A stretch of DNA of 64,000 bases from NCBI RefSeq assembly GCF_015667795.1, contig NZ_JADPEL010000004.1, positions 79,451-143,450 on the forward strand, written 5' to 3'. The number at the start of each line of letters is the position of its first letter. Position 1 is the first letter of the stretch. Both the position numbers and the translations under genes were made by a program. The notes beneath the pieces are model-generated. The model was not told the origin of the DNA. It did not search any database and saw only the letters and a program-made list of their open reading frames with translations. Positions 36,591 through 43,920 of this stretch are shown one piece after another. The stretch comes from Clostridium sp. D53t1_180928_C8. Lineage in GTDB: Bacteria > Bacillota > Clostridia > Clostridiales > Clostridiaceae.

Positions 36591-37460
36591 ATGAATCTTA
36601 ATAGAAATGACCACTGTTGGTGTGGTAGTAATAAAAAATATAAAAATTGTCATCTTCAATTTGATGAAAAAATAAACTCATATAGACTAAAAGGTCACAT
36701 AGTACCGCCTAGAAATATAATTAAAACACCAGAGCAAATCCAAAAAATAAAGGAAAGTTCTGCTATTAACACAGCTGTTCTAGACTTAGTTAGTAAAAAT
36801 ATTAAGGCAGGAATGTCAACTGAAGAAATAAATACTATAGTTCATGACTTCACAGTATCACAAGGTGCAATTCCAGCCCCGCTTAACTTCCAAGGATACC
36901 CTAAGAGTGTTTGTACTTCTGTAAATGATGAAGTGTGCCACGGCATTCCTAGTAAAAATGTAATTTTAGAAGAAGGGGATATTGTTAATGTAGATGTTTC
37001 TACCATATATAATGGATATTTCTCTGATGCATCTAGAATGTTCAAAATAGGTGAAGTTCATCCTGACTTAGATAAACTAGTAAGAGTTGCAAAAGAGTGC
37101 TTAGACAAAGGCTTAGAAGCAGCAAAGCCATGGGGATATTTAGGTGATATAGCTGAAACTGTACAAAAACATGCTGAGGCTAATGGTTATTCTGTTGTTA
37201 GAGAATTTGGTGGTCATGGTATAGGACTTGAATTCCATGAAACTCCTTTTGTTTCTCACGTTGGTAAAAAAGGTACTGGAATGCTATTAGTTCCTGGCAT
37301 GGTATTTACAATAGAACCTATGATAAATATGGGAACTCCTGATATATTTATTGATGATGCTGATGGCTGGACAGTTTTAACTGAAGATGGCTATCCTTCA
37401 GCACAATGGGAATACACTGTTTTAGTAACAGAAACTGGTGTTGAAGTTTTAACTCATTAA
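36591..37460 (+). CDS. map: Type I methionine aminopeptidase with N-terminal SEC-C zinc motif
   Basis: 289 residues with AAGGAGA before the ATG. The N-terminus has a SEC-C motif (CWCGSNKKYKNCH), a zinc-binding tag found on some MetAPs and on SecA. The pita-bread catalytic domain shows all metal ligands: Asp in VNVDVS, Asp in FSDASRM, His in GGHGIGLEFH, Glu in FTIEPM, and Glu in QWEYTV. It removes the initiator Met from nascent proteins at the ribosome. SEC-C-bearing MetAPs are usually the second, non-ribosomal-operon copy in clostridia, which fits this isolated position. Confidence 0.95.
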   Translation: MNLNRNDHCWCGSNKKYKNCHLQFDEKINSYRLKGHIVPPRNIIKTPEQIQKIKESSAINTAVLDLVSKNIKAGMSTEEINTIVHDFTVSQGAIPAPLNFQGYPKSVCTSVNDEVCHGIPSKNVILEEGDIVNVDVSTIYNGYFSDASRMFKIGEVHPDLDKLVRVAKECLDKGLEAAKPWGYLGDIAETVQKHAEANGYSVVREFGGHGIGLEFHETPFVSHVGKKGTGMLLVPGMVFTIEPMINMGTPDIFIDDADGWTVLTEDGYPSAQWEYTVLVTETGVEVLTH

Positions 37461-37492
37461 AAAATGGTGAAGATTTATTCTTCACCATTTTT
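37460..37492. terminator. Bidirectional terminator between map and the SPOR gene
   Basis: A perfect 13-bp stem (37460-37472 with 37480-37492) with a 7-base loop, flanked by A and T runs. It lies between two convergent genes. Confidence 0.9.
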
Positions 37493-37494
37493 TA

Positions 37495-38397
37495 TTATTG
37501 AGTATAAACATCTATAAATGTTTCATATCCACCTGATTTTAAATTATCTAGCATACTTTCTGCATTATCTTTATTTCTAAAACATCCAATAATAACTCTA
37601 TTAAATATTTCTCCATTTATATTACTTTTACTAATATAACAATCTATTCCTTTATCCTTTAATTCTTTTACCCTATCATTTGCATTACTACTATCTTTGA
37701 AACTTCCAACTATTACTGCATAATATTTCATTTCACTATTTTCTTCTGGAACATCTAATCCTTCAACATCATAAATAGCTATAAATGCTTCATATCCTTT
37801 TTCAACTAAGTTTTCAACCATATTTTCTGCATTAATTTTATCTATAAAATTTCCAACTATAATTCTATTAAATATTTTTCCTTCTATTGTCTCAACGCTA
37901 ATATAGCAGTCATATCCTCCTTTTTCTAATTCATCAATCCTATTATTTGCATTTTCTCGCTTAGAAAAACTACCAGCTACAACAGCATAATATCTTATAC
38001 TATTATCTTCATTTTTTATAAATGTATCAATAAATGTATCATATCCTAATTTCTTTAACTCCTTTAGTCTATTGTTTGCATTATCCTTATCTTTGAAACT
38101 ACCTACTACTACTCTATTAAATGTTTCTCCATTTATTAATTCAGTACTTATAAAAGAATCATAACCTATACTCTTCATAATATTCATCATATTTTTAGCA
38201 TTTGTTTTATTTTTAAAGCTTCCTGCTATTACTCTATAATATGTCTCTTCTTGTGCCTTACTAACTAAACAAATATTTTGTGATTTTAAATTTTCTCCTA
38301 TTGTTATAGCTTTAGGCTTATCTGTATATATAGTACTTATAGATAAAATAAATGCTATGCTAAAAATAATTATTTTCAATCTATACTTATTTTTCAT
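37495..38397 (-). CDS. Secreted/membrane-anchored protein with three tandem SPOR domains
   Basis: 300 residues. An N-terminal hydrophobic segment (about 7-25) acts as signal or anchor. From about residue 50 the chain is six half-repeats of about 35 residues, alternating YYxVIAGSF and FNRVIVGSF types, which pair into three SPOR domains joined by acidic linkers. There is no catalytic domain. SPOR domains bind glycan strands stripped of stem peptides at division septa or in spore cortex. It could be a septal or spore-wall binding protein. Being made entirely of SPOR domains is unusual; most relatives fuse one SPOR to an amidase or regulator. Confidence 0.85.
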   Translation of the reverse strand: MKNKYRLKIIIFSIAFILSISTIYTDKPKAITIGENLKSQNICLVSKAQEETYYRVIAGSFKNKTNAKNMMNIMKSIGYDSFISTELINGETFNRVVVGSFKDKDNANNRLKELKKLGYDTFIDTFIKNEDNSIRYYAVVAGSFSKRENANNRIDELEKGGYDCYISVETIEGKIFNRIIVGNFIDKINAENMVENLVEKGYEAFIAIYDVEGLDVPEENSEMKYYAVIVGSFKDSSNANDRVKELKDKGIDCYISKSNINGEIFNRVIIGCFRNKDNAESMLDNLKSGGYETFIDVYTQ

Positions 38398-38681
38398 CCT
38401 ATTTATCCTTTTACTTATATATTCTCAATCCATTATATGAATGAAATTATACAGTGTTACTAAGTTATAACATAATAATAATATGTATGTTTTTTTAACA
38501 TTTAATTTTTTAACACCTTAATTTTATAATAATCTAATAGATAATATTAAATTTCCTATATATTTTTTATCATATTATTAAAAGTGATATTTACTATTTT
38601 AATTTTAATAAATATGTTATAAAATTATTAAATGCAAGAAATATTTCAGTGTTTATACACTCTGAAAGGAGACATTCAATT

Positions 38682-40313
38682 TTGAATACAGAATTAACTA
38701 AAGAAAAACTTAGAAACATTTATGGTAAAGTAAGCCCTTTTGAGTTTAAGGATAAACTATTAAAGTTAGCTAAACTAAATAATACTACTATATTAGATGC
38801 TGGTAGAGGTAATCCTAACTGGACAGCAGCTACCCCTAGACAAGCATTCTTTACATTTGGACAATTTGCTATATCTGAAACACAAAAATCATTAAACATC
38901 GATGACTTAGCTGGAATGGTTCAAAAAGACGGAATTGCTAAAAGATTATTAGAATATATTAATGCTAACCCTTCATTACCAGGAATAAATTTAATAAAAG
39001 AAGTTTATAATTATGGAATAGATAATCTCGGATTTAATGAAGATGAATGGATTTTTGAATTAGCAGATGGAATAATAGGAGATAATTATCCAGTTCCAGA
39101 TAGAATGCTTATACATATAGAAAAAATAGTTAATAAATATTTACTTAAAGAATTATGTGGTTGTTCACAATTTGAAAGTAAATTTGATGTTTTTGGAGTC
39201 GAAGGTGGCACAGCTGCAATGTGTTATATTTTCGACTCACTAGAAAAAAATCATCTTTTAAATAAGGGAGATAAAATTGCACTTATGACACCAATTTTTA
39301 CTCCTTATTTAGAAATACCTCACTTACCTCATTATAATTTTGATGTAATTAATATTCATGCAAATGAAGTTGATGAAAACGGAATACCAACTTATCAGTA
39401 TTCTGAAGAACAATTAAATAAACTAAAGGATAAAAGTATTAAAGCAGTATTTATTGTTAATCCTAATAACCCTGCTTCTATTGCATTAAACGACACTTGT
39501 ATAAAATCACTTAAAGATATAGTAGATAACTATAATCCTAATTTAATGATTATTACGGATGATGTTTACTGTACCTTTGTAGACAACTTTAAATCTGTAA
39601 TTAGCTATTTACCATTTAATACTATTGGGGTGTATTCATTATCAAAATATTTTGGTGTAACTGGCTGGAGACTGGGTGCAGTTATGATTAATGAAAATAA
39701 TATTTATAATAAACTTATTTCTGAACTTCCTGAAATACATAAGGCAAACTTAAATACAAGATACTGTCATCTATCTTGTAACCCTGAAAGTGTTTCTTTT
39801 ATTGATAGAATTGTTGCTGATAGTAGGCAAGTTGCTTTAAATCATACAGCTGGCCTTTCAACACCTCAACAAGTACAAATGGCATTTTTCTGTGCCTTTG
39901 CATTAATTGATTCTAAAGATAATTATAAAAATTTAACTAAATCAATATGCAGAAAGAGAAAAAAATTCTTATGCGAAGGCTTAGATGTTGAATTATTTAA
40001 TGATCCTCATTATGCATCATATTATACAGAAATAAATCTTTTAGATTGGGCAAGAATTGAACATGGTGATGCAGCATCAAAGTTTATCGAAAGTAATTAT
40101 ACTCCCTTTGACATCCTATATGATTTAGCAAATAATTACTCAACTGTTCTTTTAAATGGTGATGGTTTTGCTTCTTCAAGATGGGGTCTTAGAGTTTCTC
40201 TTACTAACTTAAATGATGAAGCTTATATAGAAATTGGACAAACTCTTAGAAAAATATTTAATGATATAATCAATGATTTTAAGTCATCTTCTAATTTAGG
40301 AATAATATCATAA
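38682..40313 (+). CDS. aspD: Bifunctional aspartate aminotransferase / aspartate 4-decarboxylase
   Basis: 543 residues from a TTG at 38682, with GAAAGGAGA (38664-38672) 10 bases upstream; the open frame reaches a GTG at 38649 that lacks a ribosome site. A fold-type I PLP enzyme with lysine in SLSKYFGVTGWRLG and cofactor-site motifs VEGGTAAMCY, NPNNPAS and TDDVYCTF. The ~540-residue size and N-terminal LDAGRGNPNW are characteristic of aspartate 4-decarboxylases rather than ordinary aminotransferases. It converts L-aspartate to alanine plus CO2, and with an aspartate/alanine exchanger can generate proton-motive force. No exchanger gene is adjacent. Confidence 0.88.
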   Translation: MNTELTKEKLRNIYGKVSPFEFKDKLLKLAKLNNTTILDAGRGNPNWTAATPRQAFFTFGQFAISETQKSLNIDDLAGMVQKDGIAKRLLEYINANPSLPGINLIKEVYNYGIDNLGFNEDEWIFELADGIIGDNYPVPDRMLIHIEKIVNKYLLKELCGCSQFESKFDVFGVEGGTAAMCYIFDSLEKNHLLNKGDKIALMTPIFTPYLEIPHLPHYNFDVINIHANEVDENGIPTYQYSEEQLNKLKDKSIKAVFIVNPNNPASIALNDTCIKSLKDIVDNYNPNLMIITDDVYCTFVDNFKSVISYLPFNTIGVYSLSKYFGVTGWRLGAVMINENNIYNKLISELPEIHKANLNTRYCHLSCNPESVSFIDRIVADSRQVALNHTAGLSTPQQVQMAFFCAFALIDSKDNYKNLTKSICRKRKKFLCEGLDVELFNDPHYASYYTEINLLDWARIEHGDAASKFIESNYTPFDILYDLANNYSTVLLNGDGFASSRWGLRVSLTNLNDEAYIEIGQTLRKIFNDIINDFKSSSNLGIIS

Positions 40314-40398
40314 TATAAATACCAAATCTATTTTTTTCTTATGTATATTTTAAGTATTTAATCCTAATAATAATTTTATCATTAGGAGGTTTGATATT

Positions 40399-40989
40399 AT
40401 GGTTAATTTAAACAATAGCAAAACTAAAGAAAATTTAATGCGTGCTTTTGCAGGTGAAAGTCAAGCTAGAAACAGATATACTTTTGCTGCTTCCGTTGCT
40501 AAAAAGGAAGGATATGCTATTTTACAGCAATTATTTACATATACAGCTGATCAGGAAAAGGCACATGCTTGGGAATTTATGAAAAGATTAAAAGAATTTA
40601 CTGGTCAGGAAGTAGATATTACTGCATCTTATCCAGCTGAAGTAGAATCTTCTACTTTATTACTTTTACAAGCCGCTTCAAAGCATGAGTCTGCTGAAGG
40701 TAACGAAATTTATACAGAGTTTAGTAAAATTGCAAGAGAAGAGGGCTTTGTTGACATCGCTATGCTTTTTGACAAAATAGCTTCTATTGAAAGAGTTCAT
40801 AGTGCTAGATTTAATAGATATGCTCAAGAACTTGAAAATGGAACACTTTTTAAATCTGCTGAAGAAATTCAGTGGATGTGTACTAATTGTGGCTTTATAT
40901 ATGAGGGTACAGAAGCTCCTCAAGCTTGCCCTGTATGTGCACATCCTCAAGGTTATTTTATCCCTTTCCAAAATTCAACTTTTGAATAA
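40399..40989 (+). CDS. rbr: Rubrerythrin
   Basis: 196 residues with TAGGAGG before the ATG. The ferritin-like di-iron domain (1-150) shows Glu in AGESQARNRY, DQEKAHAWEF and the second ExxH in SIERVHSARF. The C-terminal rubredoxin domain has CTNCGFIYEG...CPVCAHPQ, the FeS4 site. It reduces hydrogen peroxide in the cytoplasm and is the usual peroxidase of anaerobic clostridia. It stands alone between the decarboxylase and a terminator. Confidence 0.97.
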   Translation: MVNLNNSKTKENLMRAFAGESQARNRYTFAASVAKKEGYAILQQLFTYTADQEKAHAWEFMKRLKEFTGQEVDITASYPAEVESSTLLLLQAASKHESAEGNEIYTEFSKIAREEGFVDIAMLFDKIASIERVHSARFNRYAQELENGTLFKSAEEIQWMCTNCGFIYEGTEAPQACPVCAHPQGYFIPFQNSTFE

Positions 40990-41022
40990 TAAAAATATAA
41001 TAACTATATATTTAAATCCAAG

Positions 41023-41056
41023 ATGGAACGCCAATATTGACGTTCCATTTTTTTTA
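41023..41056 (+). terminator. Terminator of rbr
   Basis: A 12-bp stem (41023-41034 with 41037-41048) with one internal mismatch, followed by a run of eight T. Confidence 0.85.
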
Positions 41057-41200
41057 GTTCATATCATATTAAACAAATTAAATCTACCTATGATTTCTAA
41101 TTATATTTTTATTAATCCCTGTAATACAAATTCTAGATTTTACTTTTAAATCATTTGTGACATAATAAAATTAATAAATATAATTTGGAGATGATTTTTA

Positions 41201-41941
41201 ATGGATGATAAAATTAAACAACTTGCTGATATAATAAAGAATAGTAATAATATAGTTTTCTTCGGTGGGGCAGGAGTTTCTACAGAATCTGGAATTCCTG
41301 ACTTTAGAAGCTCTAATGGATTATTTAATGAAAAACTTAATATAACATTTACTCCTGAACAATTAGTATCTCATAGTTTTTATATAAGATATCCAGAAGA
41401 ATTTTTTAACTTCTATAAAGCTAAACTAATATATCCTAAAGCAAAACCTAATGCTGCACATATTGCTCTTGCTAAACTTGAAGAAATGGGTAAATTAAAA
41501 GCTATTATAACTCAAAATATAGATGGACTTCATCAAGCTGCTGGTAGTAAAAATGTATTTGAACTTCATGGTTCTGTTTTAAGGAACTATTGTGTTAAAT
41601 GTCATGCTTTTTACAATGAAAAATTTATTTTAGAATCAAAAGGTGTGCCTACTTGTACTAAATGTGGTGGGACTGTTAAACCTGATGTAGTTTTATATGA
41701 AGAAGGATTAGATGATGCTACTATTAGAGGAGCTGTTAATGCTATTGCTAATGCTGATACTTTAATTATTGGTGGTACTTCTTTAGTTGTATATCCTGCT
41801 GCTGGGCTTATAGATTACTTCAATGGTAAAAATCTAATACTTATTAATAAGAGTCCTACTTCTGCTGATAACAAAGCTAATTTAGTAATTAATGATTCTA
41901 TAGGAAAGGTGTTATGTAATTCTGTAAACTTAATTCCCTAG
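41201..41941 (+). CDS. cobB: NAD-dependent protein deacetylase (sirtuin)
   Basis: 246 residues, normal sirtuin length, with TTGGAGA before the ATG. The NAD-binding motifs are GGAGVSTESGIPDFRS and TQNIDGLHQAAGS. The catalytic His lies in ELHGS, the zinc site is CVKCHAF...CTKCGG, and GTSLVVYPAA closes the pocket. It removes acetyl or related acyl groups from lysines using NAD+. The gene is monocistronic. Confidence 0.96.
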   Translation: MDDKIKQLADIIKNSNNIVFFGGAGVSTESGIPDFRSSNGLFNEKLNITFTPEQLVSHSFYIRYPEEFFNFYKAKLIYPKAKPNAAHIALAKLEEMGKLKAIITQNIDGLHQAAGSKNVFELHGSVLRNYCVKCHAFYNEKFILESKGVPTCTKCGGTVKPDVVLYEEGLDDATIRGAVNAIANADTLIIGGTSLVVYPAAGLIDYFNGKNLILINKSPTSADNKANLVINDSIGKVLCNSVNLIP

Positions 41942-41954
41942 GAAATTCAAAAAA

Positions 41955-41994
41955 AAATTCTCCTAGTCTATTAATACCTAGATTAGGAGAATTT
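41955..41994. terminator. Bidirectional terminator between cobB and the Cys-repeat gene
   Basis: A 16-bp stem (41955-41970 with 41979-41994) with one G.U pair. The plus-strand poly-A on its left gives a long U tract in the minus direction, so it also ends the Cys-repeat gene's transcript. Confidence 0.8.
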
Positions 41995-42003
41995 AATAAT
42001 ATA

Positions 42004-42513
42004 TTATTCAGCAGATTTTTCTGAAGATTTTTCTATTTTATCAGATTTTTCTTCATCTCTGCATTTACACTTATTTTCTTCTTTAATTTCTTCTTTTTTA
42101 CTTTCTTTACACTTAGTTTCTTCTTTTTTCTCTTCCTTCTTTACATCGTCTTTACATTTGTCTTTACATTTGTCTTTACATTTGTCTTTGCACTTATCCT
42201 TACATTTATCTTCGCACTTATCTTCTTTATCCTTTTTCTTTTCTTTTTTCTTGCAAGGATTACTTGAAGTGTCTTCTATATCATCTTTTGATGATTCCTT
42301 AGAAGTCTTTTTACACTTATCTTCTGTACTCTTTTCTTCTGGAGCTTGTGAAGTTTCCTTTTCCTTCTTTTGCTCCTTATTTTCTGAAGGTGCTTCTATT
42401 GTAGTTTTATTACCCTCTGCTGGACTAGTACTTAAAGTTTGTGCATAAGTAGTAACACCTTCAACCATCATTAATGCTGAACATATTAATAATGATACAA
42501 CTTTTTTCTTCAT
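42004..42513 (-). CDS. Secreted Lys/Asp/Glu/Cys-rich repeat protein
   Basis: 169 residues from the ATG at 42513 with TTGGAGG upstream; five further upstream codons include that site. A signal peptide of about 25 residues (VVSLLICSALMMVEGVTTYAQ region) precedes a fully low-complexity chain. The core has six CKDK-type units in which Cys recurs every fourth residue (DKCEDKCKDKCKDKC...). It is flanked by KE-rich segments that contain six more Cys. No hydrophobic core or anchor follows. I know no characterised family. Possible roles are metal binding or a thiol-rich matrix (inference). Confidence 0.75.
   Translation of the reverse strand: MKKKVVSLLICSALMMVEGVTTYAQTLSTSPAEGNKTTIEAPSENKEQKKEKETSQAPEEKSTEDKCKKTSKESSKDDIEDTSSNPCKKKEKKKDKEDKCEDKCKDKCKDKCKDKCKDKCKDDVKKEEKKEETKCKESKKEEIKEENKCKCRDEEKSDKIEKSSEKSAE
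42138..42221. repeat. Tandem 12-bp repeat coding for the Cys-Lys-Asp-Lys units
   Basis: Seven consecutive 12-base units of the type TCTTTACATTTG (plus strand); three are identical and the others differ at one to three mostly third-codon positions. It encodes the CKDK ladder of the overlapping gene and is expected to vary in copy number. Confidence 0.8.
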
Positions 42514-42628
42514 AACTTTTTCCTCCAATGTTTTCTTTAGTTTATTATTACTCCTAAGTATTTCAAGTTTAGTATTACCCTTTTTAAGCCAAATTATAAT
42601 TGTTCAATACCTTTCTATATAGTTAAAA

Positions 42629-43693
42629 CTACGATGTAAATAAATCCTTTTTAACTACTAATTTCTCAAATTTGTACAATATAGAAAAAATCTTTTTATC
42701 ATAAACCAAAACTTCTATATTAGTTCCAGAAACCATTGGTGATATTTTAACTTCAAACTCTCCATTAGCCTTTGCTTGCGTTGTTCCTACTGTACCATTT
42801 TCAGATACAACAATAATATTAGTATTAGGAATAGTTTTACCTGTAATATTATTACTAGTAGCTGTAATCTTGTCTACTTCTAGATTAACATATTCTTCAT
42901 AATCTGAAATTACTTGATTGGCCATCATTGCATGTCCAACTTTATTAGGTGAAATTTTAGCTACACCATTTTCAATCTTAAAATTCAATACATCATCATT
43001 ATTTAATATTTGATAACAATCTAAAATTTTATAATCATTATTACTATTATTTTTAACAATAACATCATTAATTAAATTTATTTGAGAATTAAAAAATTCA
43101 TAAATTTCACATTTTTTATTAATAGGATTATATACTGTATTCACATATATATCAGCATTAGGAGCTAATTTTTTTATTTTCTTTATTATATTAGGAAAAT
43201 CTTTTGAAAATATACTTATCTCATCTAAAATTTTAGCTTTAACTTCTTCACTATTTAAGTACTCGCTTATTATAGAGTCAAACTTATTTTCATCATAATT
43301 CTGCAAACTTACTTCATCAATATTTAAGCTCTTTAATACAGCACTTAATATATTATTTCCACCAATTGAAATTGTAATTAAATCTGCATCTTTTAACTTT
43401 TCTTTATTACTATCTACTACATTTAGTAATTGTGAAGATGTTGCTCCATCATTGCTTAAATTAATATATTCCAAATTATCATTTAAAGCATATAAGAAAT
43501 CTTTAATTAATGAAACATATGAAACCTCATAATAATTATTAGACTCTAACGATATTTCATCACCTATTACAACATATTTATCTAAAACCGATTTAGAAAC
43601 TTCTCCTTTAGCCTGTATAGTTATGGGAATTACCAATAAAATTATTCCTATTATTATAACAAATAGAACCTTAAACTTACCTTTTTTTTTCAC
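42629..43693 (-). CDS. SGNH-hydrolase-fold exported protein with Ig-like tail, catalytic residues missing
   Basis: 354 residues from a GTG at 43693, preceded by GTGGAGGG at six bases. An N-terminal signal/anchor helix (8-28) is followed by an SGNH/GDSL-like domain (about 38-265) and a bacterial Ig-like domain (about 275-345; TGKTIPNTNIIVVSENG). Block I reads VVIGDEIS with Glu46 where the catalytic Ser should be. Block II (NDGATSS) and block III (SIGGNN) are normal. Block V reads KISPNKVGHAMMA, with Ser in place of the catalytic His and no Asp three residues before. The fold is supported, but hydrolase activity looks lost. It may bind acyl or glycan ligands instead. Confidence 0.75.
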   Translation of the reverse strand: MKKKGKFKVLFVIIIGIILLVIPITIQAKGEVSKSVLDKYVVIGDEISLESNNYYEVSYVSLIKDFLYALNDNLEYINLSNDGATSSQLLNVVDSNKEKLKDADLITISIGGNNILSAVLKSLNIDEVSLQNYDENKFDSIISEYLNSEEVKAKILDEISIFSKDFPNIIKKIKKLAPNADIYVNTVYNPINKKCEIYEFFNSQINLINDVIVKNNSNNDYKILDCYQILNNDDVLNFKIENGVAKISPNKVGHAMMANQVISDYEEYVNLEVDKITATSNNITGKTIPNTNIIVVSENGTVGTTQAKANGEFEVKISPMVSGTNIEVLVYDKKIFSILYKFEKLVVKKDLFTS

Positions 43694-43712
43694 AATATAC
43701 CCTCCACAATTC

Positions 43713-43739
43713 AAACTCCTATACTTATTATAGGAGTTT
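43713..43739. other. Perfect hairpin in the leader of the SGNH-like gene
   Basis: An 11-bp perfect stem (43713-43723 with 43729-43739) with a 5-base loop, ending 20 bases above the GTG start. In minus orientation it lacks a U run. In plus orientation it is followed by six T, but no plus-strand gene ends here. It may be an mRNA-stabilising 5' hairpin or a remnant terminator. Confidence 0.5.
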
Positions 43740-43874
43740 TTTCACTAATTTTATAGCTTCTTTAGGTATTTTTTTCCATAAAAATATCTACATAATATTT
43801 ATATATTTTTAAAAATACTTTAAATTTCTACATTTTATTTTTATGTAAACATTTAAACAATAGAAAAATAAAAT

Positions 43875-43915
43875 AAGCTTCCATCAGAATTAAATATAAT
43901 TTCTGATGGAAGCTT
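43875..43915 (-). terminator. Terminator of the MutS-like gene
   Basis: A perfect 15-bp stem, AAGCTTCCATCAGAA (43875-43889) with 43901-43915, five bases after the stop. It is followed in minus orientation by TTATTTTATTTTT. Confidence 0.9.
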
Positions 43916-43920
43916 AAGTT

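Noticed and set aside
38650-38672. Possible riboswitch or attenuator at the TTTCAGTGT / ACACTCTGAAA inverted repeat before the aspartate decarboxylase gene
   Set aside because: The stem is short and imperfect, no known riboswitch core is visible, and there is no terminator; at most it may mask the ribosome site.
42138-42221. Possible CRISPR-like or regulatory array from the 12-bp repeats
   Set aside because: The units are contiguous, have no spacers, keep a codon frame and lie inside a gene with a signal peptide and good ribosome site; it is coding repetition.
42158-42448. Plus-strand open frame rich in SLHL repeats
   Set aside because: It is the antisense reading of the Cys-Lys-Asp repeat gene and has no ribosome site.
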